Shown in pieces: positions 1-6,547 of a DNA stretch of 10,107 nucleotides. The position numbers were made by a program, and so were the translations under genes. The DNA lies in NCBI GenBank assembly GCA_018667995.1, contig JABIQT010000696.1, forward strand, positions 1 through 10,107, written 5' to 3'. The notes beneath the pieces were generated by a model, which was not told the DNA's origin, ran no database searches, and saw only the letters and a program-made list of their open reading frames with translations. Every line of letters begins with the position of its first letter. Within the stretch, counting starts at the first letter, position 1. Source of the DNA: Candidatus Latescibacterota bacterium (GTDB lineage Bacteria > JAAXHH01 > JABIQT01).

Positions 1-110
1 GCCGGCGTTTTTCAGCATTCTCACGCTCGACTGGTGGCCGCCTTTCGGCTTGACTTTTCATGCTAAGAGCCTAAGTTCGGCTGTACCTGTTTTTCATGCG
101 TGGAGAGCCT

Positions 111-338
111 ATGAAGGGTATCATGTTCGTCGAAAAGAGACGGGCAGCCTTTATCGCAGAAGACATACCTGTCTGCTCGGCTGAGACGGTCCTACTGCAG
201 ACTCTCTGTTCGGAAATGACACACGGCACAAAACGAAATGTCCTGATGGACGGTAGCTGCGGTGTCCGAGCCGGTGCGACTATCAACTCGTATCGCGGGC
301 CGTGGAATGTAGCAGCGAAATTACAAATTTCCAGGTGA
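111..338 (+). pseudogene. N-terminal remnant of a zinc-dependent medium-chain dehydrogenase
   Basis: The open frame starts at ATG 111, preceded by GGAG at 102-105 (5 nt spacing), and gives 75 residues ending at TGA 336-338. It opens with MKGIMFVEK, followed by a stretch ending VLLQTL and then HGTKRNVLMDG. I recognise this as a worn version of the start of threonine-dehydrogenase/sorbitol-dehydrogenase-like enzymes, which typically read MKGIVFV..., VLVKTLYSG, NGTERNVLMGG. After about residue 50 the similarity fades and the frame stops. A full enzyme of this family has about 340-390 residues, so the catalytic and Rossmann domains are absent. The preserved start and ribosome binding site suggest either a recently decayed gene or a short leftover peptide. 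The identification rests on remembered family consensus and is moderate. The alternative is a chance open frame in noncoding DNA. The 96 ATG in the same frame lacks a ribosome binding site and is not preferred. Confidence 0.5.
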
Positions 339-347
339 ACGACCTGG
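331..347. repeat. Perfect 6-bp inverted repeat (hairpin or operator) before the ferredoxin gene
   Basis: CCAGGT at 331-336 pairs exactly with ACCTGG at 342-347 around a 5-nt loop. It includes the stop codon of the dehydrogenase remnant and ends 28 nt before the chosen ferredoxin start (7 nt before the alternative ATG at 355). No T-run follows, so an intrinsic terminator is unlikely. It could be a regulator binding site or a 5'-UTR hairpin. Confidence 0.35.
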
Positions 348-375
348 TTTATAAATGAACAAAGTCGAGTATTCC

Positions 376-564
376 ATGCCCATTGACGTCAACTCGGAAA
401 AATGCGGTTATTGCGGCGGGTGTGTAGTGGTCTGTCACGATGATGCCATCGAATTGGCCGAGGTGAACTTGATCATTTCGAACGCGTGCACCATGTGCAA
501 CGCCTGTGTGGTGTTCTGCCCTGTGGGAGCCCTCAAAAGTGTGGACCATGAAAGACCAGTATGA
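376..564 (+). CDS. Small two-[4Fe-4S] ferredoxin, likely electron donor to the adjacent reductase
   Basis: The 62-residue protein carries two complete CxxCxxCxxxC motifs, with cysteines at about 10, 13, 16, 20 and 38, 41, 44, 48, so it should bind two [4Fe-4S] clusters in the bacterial-type ferredoxin fold and act as a cytosolic low-potential electron carrier. The second motif has the usual Pro after its last Cys. The first has His instead (C20-H21), a small oddity that may shift the cluster's environment. ATG 376 is preferred because GAG lies 6 nt upstream and it leaves the normal short lead of 9 residues before the first Cys. ATG 355 would add seven residues (MNKVEYS) but has no visible ribosome binding site. 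The 3' end overlaps the next gene by 17 bp, so the two are probably translationally coupled and work together. The pairing as donor and reductase is an inference from context. Confidence 0.88.
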   Translation: MPIDVNSEKCGYCGGCVVVCHDDAIELAEVNLIISNACTMCNACVVFCPVGALKSVDHERPV

Positions 565-1726
565 TGTGGTGGTCGTGGGCGCCGGACCAGGTGGTTCGAT
601 GGCCGCAAAATCCCTTGCTGACCGCGGCGTCTCGGTGCTTCTACTCGAGAAGAGGCAGGAGATCGGTGCGGCCGTGCGATGTGCCGAGGTCGTCGGTCCA
701 AGAGACGTGATCTCGCGGTTCATTCCGGTGGATGAATCATGGGTCTATCACGATCTCGATGAGGTGTGGCTTTATCCACCGAATGGCAAACAACTGCGTA
801 AGGATTTTCCCCAATGCGGCATGATGGTCGATCGCAAACGCTTCGACAAGGCACTAGCCATAGCGGCAGCGAATGCGGGAGCTGAGGTAAGGACCAAGAC
901 ACAAGCAATGGGTCTCGAGCGCGTGCGTGACGGTGTACGATTGACGGTCCGCCATATGGGTCGCGAACACAAAATTGACGCAAGGGCAATAGTCGGAGCA
1001 GATGGTGTTGAATCTATGGTCGGGCGATGGGCGGGGATGAAAACAGCGCTGGGGTTGACTAAGGTATTTTCCTCGGTTCAGTATCAGCTTACCGGGATAG
1101 ACGGGCCGCCTAATGTACTTCAATTCTATTTCGGTAATGAGATCGCACCTGGTGGCTATCTCTGGGTCTTTCCAAAGGCGGGAGGCACAGCCAATGTCGG
1201 TGTCTGTGTGTCGCCATCATGTCAGAAGGATCTGAAAGCCCTGGACTACCTCGACCGATTCGTCCAAGATCGGTTTCCCTATGCGAGTTCCGTCGAAATG
1301 GTCATGGGCGGCATCCCTATTGGTGGGCCCCTGAAGACATTTGTATCAGACAACGTCGCCTTGGTAGGCGATGCGGCCCACCAGGTAAATCCGCTTTCGG
1401 CCGGTGGAATCGTCAATGCCATGGAGGCTGGGATTTTGGCGGGCGGGACAATTGCTGACGGACTCGCAAGCGGTGACGTATCAGAACGGAGCTTGCGAGC
1501 CTACGATCGTAAATGGTTTGAAGAGTCTGGCAACCTTTACCGTCTGCATGCCCGGTTACGGCGTTTATATTATAAACTCAGCGACGATGATCTTAACCGC
1601 CTCGGCGATACACTTGAGAACCTGGTCATGGATCGCAGCCCCAACGACCTTTACAGCCTGGATTTTGCGAAGAGCGTCGTAAAGACCATGGCATGGATGA
1701 TCCCTAAATTCAGATTTATGCGTTAA
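548..1726 (+). CDS. Geranylgeranyl-reductase-family FAD-dependent oxidoreductase
   Basis: This 392-residue flavoprotein has a dinucleotide-binding GAGPGG at residues 11-16, the acidic end of the second strand at LLLEK (31-35), an RC pair at 44-45 like the cysteine conserved in archaeal geranylgeranyl reductases, the family signature GGYLWVFP at 202-209, and the second FAD motif GDAAHQVNPLSAGG at 274-287. Family members reduce double bonds of isoprenoid chains in archaeal lipids, menaquinone side chains or the chlorophyll tail. Which substrate applies here cannot be told from sequence. Start ATG 548 lies inside the ferredoxin gene (17 bp overlap), and the nucleotide-binding strand begins at residue 5, as expected. 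An upstream ATG at 506 would put 14 residues from the ferredoxin's other frame in front. The adjoining ferredoxin is a natural electron source. A menaquinone or lipid reductase is more likely than chlorophyll work, since no photosynthesis gene is seen. Confidence 0.9.
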   Translation: MKDQYDVVVVGAGPGGSMAAKSLADRGVSVLLLEKRQEIGAAVRCAEVVGPRDVISRFIPVDESWVYHDLDEVWLYPPNGKQLRKDFPQCGMMVDRKRFDKALAIAAANAGAEVRTKTQAMGLERVRDGVRLTVRHMGREHKIDARAIVGADGVESMVGRWAGMKTALGLTKVFSSVQYQLTGIDGPPNVLQFYFGNEIAPGGYLWVFPKAGGTANVGVCVSPSCQKDLKALDYLDRFVQDRFPYASSVEMVMGGIPIGGPLKTFVSDNVALVGDAAHQVNPLSAGGIVNAMEAGILAGGTIADGLASGDVSERSLRAYDRKWFEESGNLYRLHARLRRLYYKLSDDDLNRLGDTLENLVMDRSPNDLYSLDFAKSVVKTMAWMIPKFRFMR

Positions 1727-1744
1727 TATCACTGTGGAGATGTC

Positions 1745-2362
1745 ATGTCGTATTGCCCGATCTGTGAGTATGATCATCGACGAAAAACTGTCTGCCCGGA
1801 CTGTGGAACCCCACTCGTGGCGAGGCCTGAAGAGGAAGACGATTTTGTCTGTGATGAATGCAAGGAACCCGTGGCAGCCGATGATCTGTGCTGCAAGCAT
1901 TGTGGTACAATCTTTGTTGAAACCCTTCTCTGCTTCCACCACACGGATGCAGCGGCCCGTGGTAAATGCATAGTGTGCGGTCAGCATGTCTGTGGCAGTT
2001 GCGGTTCCCTGCATATGGGCCAGTATTTCTGCGCGCACGATACGGATACCGGAATGCGAGCAGGCGATGTGGACGAGGACGTCACCATCGCCGATCGGGA
2101 TGGCGACCGTCTTCGAGGATATCTGACAAGCGAGGGTCTATCGTGTCGAATCTTCAAGATCGAGGAAGACGGCCGTCGGGTCGCATCCGACGACAAGACC
2201 GATATGGTGAAACTTCTTGCTCCGCGTCTACAGAAGGAGCGCGCGGATGGTATTCTTTCGAGCCGCGATATCGATTTGGACATCATAAGATATGAGTGTG
2301 AACGCTGCAGCGCTATCTCATCGGGCACCGAAGTGGTCTGCCCAAACTGCCGAGAGGAGTGA
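1745..2362 (+). CDS. Multi-zinc-ribbon protein with B-box-like finger and DUF2007-like core
   Basis: The 205-residue soluble protein is strongly modular. Residues 4-20 form a zinc ribbon (C4, C7, C17, C20). Residues 36-53 form a second (C36, C39, C50 and C53, with C49 spare). Residues 63-98 carry a B-box-like Cys/His set (C63, H66, C75, C78, C83, C86, C96, H98), enough for two metals. Residues about 122-165 lack cysteines except one and hold a segment (YLTSEGLSCRIFKI) that resembles DUF2007-type signalling domains. Residues 185-202 form a last ribbon (C185, C188, C199, C202). Such proteins usually mediate protein or nucleic-acid contacts, and no catalytic site is visible. ATG 1745 has GGAGA at 1736-1740. 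It lies 18 bp after the reductase and 9 bp before hemL, so it is probably co-transcribed. Its specific role is unknown. The DUF2007 match is tentative. Confidence 0.85.
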   Translation: MSYCPICEYDHRRKTVCPDCGTPLVARPEEEDDFVCDECKEPVAADDLCCKHCGTIFVETLLCFHHTDAAARGKCIVCGQHVCGSCGSLHMGQYFCAHDTDTGMRAGDVDEDVTIADRDGDRLRGYLTSEGLSCRIFKIEEDGRRVASDDKTDMVKLLAPRLQKERADGILSSRDIDLDIIRYECERCSAISSGTEVVCPNCREE

Positions 2363-2371
2363 TTCTCATAC

Positions 2372-3664
2372 ATGGACCGATCCCGTTCAAAAACACTTTA
2401 CCAAAGAGCACAACAGATCCTGCCCGGAGGGGTAAATAGTCCTGTAAGAAACTTTGGTCGTGTGGGAGGAAATCCGGTCTTCATGGTCCGGGGCGACGGA
2501 TCCCATGTTTTCGACGCTGATGGCAATGAATACATTGACTACCTGGGTTCCTGGGGACCGCTGATTCTGGGCCATAGTCATCCTGGGGTAGTCGAAGCAC
2601 TCAGAAAAGCGTGTGGAAACGGAACCAGTTTCGGCATGCCTACAGAGATGGAGATCAAACTGGCGGAGCTCGTCCAGGAGGCGTTCCCGTCCATTGAAAT
2701 GATACGCATGGTCAACTCGGGCACCGAAGCCACCATGAGCGCCGCCCGCGTAGCGCGGGGATACACTGGTCGCGACATCATTGTGAAATTTGAAGCCGGA
2801 TACCATGGCCATGGGGACGGATTCCTGATACAGGCTGGCTCAGGAGCGGCTACCTTCGGCATCCCGGACAGTCCGGGAGTACCCAACGATGTAGCCAAGC
2901 TGACCATGAGCCTGCCCTATAACGATACCAGATCCGTACAGGAACTGTTTCGTGCCCGTGGGGACGAGATCGCCTGTGTAATCGTCGAACCCATAGCTGG
3001 AAATATGGGATTGATTCCCCCGAGAACCGGCTTTCTTGAAACGCTCCGTGCGGAGACCGAAAAGCACGGTAGTGTGCTGATCTTCGACGAAGTCATGACC
3101 GGCTTTCGGGTCGCCTTCGGCGGGGCCCAGGAGCTCTATGGTATACGGCCGGACATGACCACGCTGAGTAAAATTCTGGGCGGCGGACTGCCGGTGGGAG
3201 CGTACGGGGGCCGACGCGAAATTATGGAAATGGTTGCACCTGTCGGGGGCGTTTACCAGGCCGGCACGCTTTCGGGTAATCCTCTTGCCATGACAGCGGG
3301 ATACGAAACCATCTCTCGTCTGAAAGAGCCTGGCACGTATGAGCGACTTGAGGAGATATCAGAACGGCTTGAAGTTGGCTTGAATGCCGCCGCCAGAGAT
3401 GCAGGGATTCCCGTCCGCCTCAACCGCGTCGGATCCATGTTCTGTGGGTTCTTCACGGATCAGGAGGTATTCGATTTCGATGCCGCCTCATCGTCAGATT
3501 CGGAACAGTATGCAACGTATTTTTGGAATATGCTGGACCGAGGGATGTACCTGGCGCCATCCCGTCTCGAATGCGGTTTCGTATCACTCGCCCATACAGA
3601 AGAAGACGTGGACAACACCATAGAGGCCGCCCGTGAGAGTCTAAACATGATATCGAACCGGTGA
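2372..3664 (+). CDS. hemL: Glutamate-1-semialdehyde 2,1-aminomutase
   Basis: This PLP enzyme converts glutamate-1-semialdehyde to 5-aminolevulinate, the last step of the C5 route to tetrapyrroles (heme, siroheme, cobalamin), in the cytosol. The 430-residue length matches the family (E. coli HemL, 426). Diagnostic segments are [10 protein letters not shown] near the N-terminus, [20 protein letters not shown] for cofactor phosphate contacts, FDEVMTGFR (D239 contacts the PLP ring), the Schiff-base lysine K267 in [17 protein letters not shown] (K265 in E. coli) and [10 protein letters not shown]. Together these separate it from ordinary class III aminotransferases. ATG 2372 is preceded by GAGAGGAG at 2352-2359, inside the end of the zinc protein gene (9 bp gap). 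No glutamyl-tRNA reductase or other heme gene lies in the window, so the rest of the pathway must be elsewhere. It is probably the last gene of its transcript. Confidence 0.97.
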   Translation: MDRSRSKTLYQRAQQILPGGVNSPVRNFGRVGGNPVFMVRGDGSHVFDADGNEYIDYLGSWGPLILGHSHPGVVEALRKACGNGTSFGMPTEMEIKLAELVQEAFPSIEMIRMVNSGTEATMSAARVARGYTGRDIIVKFEAGYHGHGDGFLIQAGSGAATFGIPDSPGVPNDVAKLTMSLPYNDTRSVQELFRARGDEIACVIVEPIAGNMGLIPPRTGFLETLRAETEKHGSVLIFDEVMTGFRVAFGGAQELYGIRPDMTTLSKILGGGLPVGAYGGRREIMEMVAPVGGVYQAGTLSGNPLAMTAGYETISRLKEPGTYERLEEISERLEVGLNAAARDAGIPVRLNRVGSMFCGFFTDQEVFDFDAASSSDSEQYATYFWNMLDRGMYLAPSRLECGFVSLAHTEEDVDNTIEAARESLNMISNR

Positions 3665-3695
3665 TTCAAGATGTCCGATATCCCTAGTTAGACAA

Positions 3696-3726
3696 CCAGG
3701 CAGTTCTGATTTTTTGGCGCGCCTGG
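3696..3726 (+). terminator. Weak hairpin downstream of hemL
   Basis: CCAGGC at 3696-3701 pairs with GCCTGG at 3721-3726 around a 19-nt loop that contains a run of six T. The stem is short and the T-run is in the loop rather than after the stem, so this is a poor intrinsic terminator. It is listed because it lies in the 195 bp gap that separates two gene runs. Nothing else in 3665-3859 is recognisable except the GGAG at 3851-3854 before the next gene. Confidence 0.2.
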
Positions 3727-3859
3727 AAATCCCGGTCCCAATCTTAGGGAGCATTCAAAGTAAGGCAGCCACACTCGTCGTAGAGATCTATTGCACACAC
3801 CGCTTCTGTCACCCGGAATCATCCACCCACAATCAGTTTTTCTGTATCTCGGAGTATCC

Positions 3860-4675
3860 ATGTACACCCTCAGCAATGACGAGTTGGACATCACTGTTCT
3901 GGACCCAGTCGCCGACCGAGAACGCCTTGGAACTCGGTACTGCTCTGGCGGATACATCTTTCAAGTAGCGGACCATACACATGGCGACCTCATGTCCGGT
4001 CCCACGTACCCCGACAGTTACAACATATTTGACGGCCAGGGCATGCCTGATGCTTTCAACCTGCGTCCGCTTCGTGAAGCTGCGGCTACCGATTCCATGG
4101 CGCTCGTCATTGGCACAGGAGTCTGTGACCTGACGGCAAATAAGGTGGAAGAGTGGTGCGCCTGGCAGGTGGTGGAAGGTCCGGAATCAATCACTATGAC
4201 TGCTCGTCAGGAATTCAGGGGATTTCAGGTCGAGACCACAAGAACAGTGTCGCTTCATGGGCGAACCATCAGATCCCATACGAATGTCAGGAATTCAGGA
4301 AGGGGACAGGTGCCTCTATTCTGGTTCCCGCATCCCTTCTATCCACATCCAGACACCAACGAATTGATAAAACTGAATATCGCTGTATGTTTACCGGACA
4401 ACCCAGGATATGAGATCGCTCCCAGTTCCTTTATCACGCGAAAGGATTGGCCATGGTCGGACGGGTACTATCAAATACTCGACCATGCAGCGGCCACGAA
4501 CCTTGTCATCCAACAGAAACACCCCAAACTCGGATTGGTAGCAGCTACTTGTAGCTACGTACCATCATTCTTTCCTATCTGGGGAAACAGCAGGACCTTT
4601 TCATGGGAACCGTTCCTCGAGCGCACAATTCCTCCTGAGCAGGAAACCAACTGGTGGATAGACTATGAGTTCTAG
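3860..4675 (+). CDS. Galactose-mutarotase-fold (aldose 1-epimerase-like) protein
   Basis: The 271-residue protein has the look of a GalM-like beta-sandwich: RLGTRYCSGGYIFQV near the N-terminus, then SGPTYP and FDGQGMPDAF, a long run of alternating strands, the aromatic/His segment FWFPHPFYPHP near residues 153-163, and a C-terminal WEPFLER followed by a Pro-Glu turn and IDYEF. In GalM-type enzymes a His in the middle and a Glu near the C-terminus do the epimerisation. Equivalent residues appear here, but the assignment is by pattern only. ATG 3860 has CGGAG at 3850-3854. A longer frame from 3791 would add 23 residues with no ribosome binding site and no family resemblance. The gene overlaps the following bPH2 gene by 11 bp, so they are co-translated. 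No signal peptide is seen. The substrate is unknown, and it could be a sugar-binding protein without catalysis. Confidence 0.72.
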   Translation: MYTLSNDELDITVLDPVADRERLGTRYCSGGYIFQVADHTHGDLMSGPTYPDSYNIFDGQGMPDAFNLRPLREAAATDSMALVIGTGVCDLTANKVEEWCAWQVVEGPESITMTARQEFRGFQVETTRTVSLHGRTIRSHTNVRNSGRGQVPLFWFPHPFYPHPDTNELIKLNIAVCLPDNPGYEIAPSSFITRKDWPWSDGYYQILDHAAATNLVIQQKHPKLGLVAATCSYVPSFFPIWGNSRTFSWEPFLERTIPPEQETNWWIDYEF

Positions 4676-5165
4676 CGACCCTCGCACCATCACGAGACCC
4701 GACAACTCATTACTAACCTATTATACCCTGGTCTCTCTGATCTCTCTCGTCTTCTTTCCCTTTGTATTCATACCGTTGTACGTGCGCTTCAGGACATTGC
4801 GATATCGGTTCGATGATGATGGCGTATCGATGACATGGGGGCTTCTTTTTCACAAAGAGGTCTATCTCACTTATCGTCGGATACAGGATATTCACGTAAC
4901 ACGGAATCTGATTGAACGCTGGATGGGACTCGCCAAGATGCCCATTCAAACGGCCTCAGGTACGAGCGGGGCAACCATGAACATAGAGGGCATTCGAAAC
5001 CCTGAGCCGCTGAGAGACTTTCTATATGCCCGTATGCGTGGTGCCCGAGCGGACCAGGGAAGTGAGATACACGCGACAGCGGTCGGCAACGACGCTCTCA
5101 CTATATTGACTGAAATCCGAGATTCCCTGCGTGAAATCAAACAAAAAGGCCACAACGCCCCGTGA
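4665..5165 (+). CDS. bPH2-domain (YdbS/DUF304-like) membrane protein, first of a pair
   Basis: The 166-residue protein has one strongly hydrophobic stretch, or a tight hairpin, at about residues 17-41. A bacterial pleckstrin-homology-like domain follows (about 44-125), recognisable from RTLRYRFDDDGVSMTWGLLF, LTYRRIQDIHVTRN, WMGLAKMPIQTASG and a final leucine-rich helix (EPLRDFLYARM). YdbS-family proteins are membrane-anchored and of uncertain function, with links to envelope and antimicrobial resistance in Bacillus. The tail ends in a short helix LTEIRDSLREI (148-158), closely like that of the next protein. ATG 4665 overlaps the end of the upstream gene (stop TAG 4673-4675), and the stop at 5163-5165 overlaps the next gene's GTG, giving a translationally coupled trio. 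The family call is firm, the function is not. Confidence 0.85.
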   Translation: MSSSDPRTITRPDNSLLTYYTLVSLISLVFFPFVFIPLYVRFRTLRYRFDDDGVSMTWGLLFHKEVYLTYRRIQDIHVTRNLIERWMGLAKMPIQTASGTSGATMNIEGIRNPEPLRDFLYARMRGARADQGSEIHATAVGNDALTILTEIRDSLREIKQKGHNAP

Positions 5166-5878
5166 ACCCGCACACAAAGAATGCCTCAGCTTGGGTTTAC
5201 CGGGGAATATGGCGCATGCTGTCCAGCCTGTTCAAGGTTCCTGAACACCCCCCTAATCTACCCGTAGAACCAGGCGATTTCATTGCGAGCTTTCATCCCT
5301 CCGAGCGCTATCTGTCCTACCTGAAACTCTATTTTTGGATCCTTTTCGTTTTCATTGATGTTGGCTTGCTGATCGGTTGGGGAGCACTGTATTCGGCATC
5401 CCAGGATTTGGCTCTCTGGCTGGCTCTGCCATTTATTATTCTGGCAATCGTGCCCGACATCGTCGCATATGTCATGATTCACTTGCGCTATGATACCATG
5501 TGGTATGTGATGACCGATCGAAGTCTGCGCTGCCGAAGAGGGATATGGATCATCTTCGAACATACCATTACTTTCGAAAATGTCCAGAATGTGCACGTGA
5601 AACGCGGTCCCGTTCAGTATTTCTTCGACATTTCTACGGTAGTTGTGGAGACCGCCGGAGCTGAAACAGGAGGAGAAGGCCAGAGTGTGGGCAACCAGGC
5701 AATCATGGAAGGTCTAAGCAACGCAGATGAAATTCGGGAGATGATTATGTCACGTGTGGATATGTCAAAAACCGCCGGCCTTGGGGATGAGAGAATCCAC
5801 GCACAGAACACTACTGCCTGGTCGGTCGCTGAGATGGATGCGCTGCGTGAGATACGGGATGCAGTACGGGATCTATAG
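5162..5878 (+). CDS. bPH2-domain (YdbT/YdbS-like) membrane protein, second of a pair
   Basis: The 238-residue protein begins with a polar segment (VEPGDFIASFHPSERYL), then two membrane helices at about residues 53-77 and 83-107, then a bPH2 domain (about 108-190) with YVMTDRSLRCRRGIW, the ITFENVQNVHVKRGPVQYFF loop and TVVVETAG strand typical of the family. A low-complexity linker and a terminal helix LREIRDAVRDL (228-238) follow. That last motif matches the tail of the upstream protein, suggesting that both bind the same partner or each other. GTG 5162 shares bases with the upstream stop (GTGA, 4-bp overlap), a common coupling arrangement. ATG 5216 is a later candidate, but it would remove a segment (AWVYRGIWR) that looks family-like. 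The two proteins probably form a membrane heteromer (inference). Confidence 0.83.
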   Translation: MNPHTKNASAWVYRGIWRMLSSLFKVPEHPPNLPVEPGDFIASFHPSERYLSYLKLYFWILFVFIDVGLLIGWGALYSASQDLALWLALPFIILAIVPDIVAYVMIHLRYDTMWYVMTDRSLRCRRGIWIIFEHTITFENVQNVHVKRGPVQYFFDISTVVVETAGAETGGEGQSVGNQAIMEGLSNADEIREMIMSRVDMSKTAGLGDERIHAQNTTAWSVAEMDALREIRDAVRDL

Positions 5879-5899
5879 CAGCCTGGGAATCTCGGCCCG

Positions 5900-5916
5900 C
5901 GAAACCTAAAGTTTCG
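5900..5916. terminator. Small hairpin between convergent genes
   Basis: CGAAAC at 5900-5905 pairs with GTTTCG at 5911-5916 around a 5-nt loop, in the 45 bp between the stops of the convergent bPH2 gene and the Nudix gene. Position favours a bidirectional terminator, but the stem is only 6 bp and there is no T-run on either side. Confidence 0.3.
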
Positions 5917-5923
5917 GCAATCA

Positions 5924-6541
5924 TCAGTCGCAGTAAGTCGCCAGTTCGGGCGATACATGGTGCTCATACATGAGTGCGATATCAGCAGCTATGGTTTTTC
6001 CCTCCGAGAGTTCCGGAAGTCCGTCCAAATTGAAAAAGTCTATGTCGGACACTTCCAGGTTCACTGTAGGCGTGCCGCCCACTAGCTCGCAGAGAAAATA
6101 CATTTTATAGATGTGAGTCGGATAGCGCGGCTTGAAAGGGTGAAGCCCCCTGTCTTTCACGGCCGCCAGTTTCCTCACTTTCGTACGATAGCCAGATTCC
6201 TCAAAGATCTCTCGAACGACACCAATAGACGGCGGCTCACACACATCCGCCCATCCCCCAGGTAATGCCCAAAGTCCGTCAGCGCGCTCCTGAACTAACA
6301 GGACTCTGTCTTCCTCGAAGACCGCTCCCCGGAGGTCCACCTTTGGCGTGGCATATCCCTGATCCGGAATGAAGAAATCGTCCACCTTCTTTTTCGGCGC
6401 GTCACCAAGTTGCGCGAACATCTCATGGGACAATTCCTGAAGTTGGTCGTACCGTTCCAGATCATACGGATCCTTCGAAAATTGCTTCCCAATCTGGCTG
6501 ATCGCCTTAACCTGTTTGACCCACTCGACCCAGATGCTCAT
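5924..6541 (-). CDS. Nudix hydrolase with N-terminal PF12535-like domain (ADP-ribose pyrophosphatase type)
   Basis: This 205-residue cytosolic hydrolase splits nucleoside diphosphates linked to another group, most likely ADP-ribose or a sugar nucleotide. Residues about 1-60 are a helical lead (WVKQVKAISQIGKQF, then DPYDLERYDQLQEL) typical of the Nudix_N extension found with YjhB/ADP-ribose pyrophosphatase-like proteins. The Nudix domain starts at TPKVDLRGAVF, with LLVQE and LWALPGGW leading into the Nudix box at 96-118: G-x5-E-x7-REIFEESGY, in which G96, E102, R110, E111, E114, E115 and G117 are all kept. ATG 6541 lies 6 bp past the upstream gene's stop, and GAGGTG within the end of that gene is its probable ribosome binding site (about 10 nt). 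It is the last gene of the minus-strand operon. Substrate preference is inferred from the N-terminal extension. Confidence 0.92.
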   Translation of the reverse strand: MSIWVEWVKQVKAISQIGKQFSKDPYDLERYDQLQELSHEMFAQLGDAPKKKVDDFFIPDQGYATPKVDLRGAVFEEDRVLLVQERADGLWALPGGWADVCEPPSIGVVREIFEESGYRTKVRKLAAVKDRGLHPFKPRYPTHIYKMYFLCELVGGTPTVNLEVSDIDFFNLDGLPELSEGKTIAADIALMYEHHVSPELATYCD

Positions 6542-6547
6542 GTATAG

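Noticed and set aside
1-110. Possible promoter (TTGACT at 50-55) or terminator at the left edge
   Set aside because: No acceptable -10 box lies at the right spacing, and the nearby GCCG/CGGC stem is only 4 bp.
1565-2038. Minus-strand open frame of 157 codons
   Set aside because: It spans the end of the reductase and the zinc protein in antisense and shows no domain.
3716-3723. Palindrome GGCGCGCC
   Set aside because: An 8-bp GC palindrome in an intergenic gap without repeats or context is likely chance.
4206-4299. Exact 14-bp direct repeat (4206-4219 and 4286-4299), including GAATTC
   Set aside because: Both copies lie within the mutarotase-like coding region in different frames. One such match in 10 kb is close to chance expectation.
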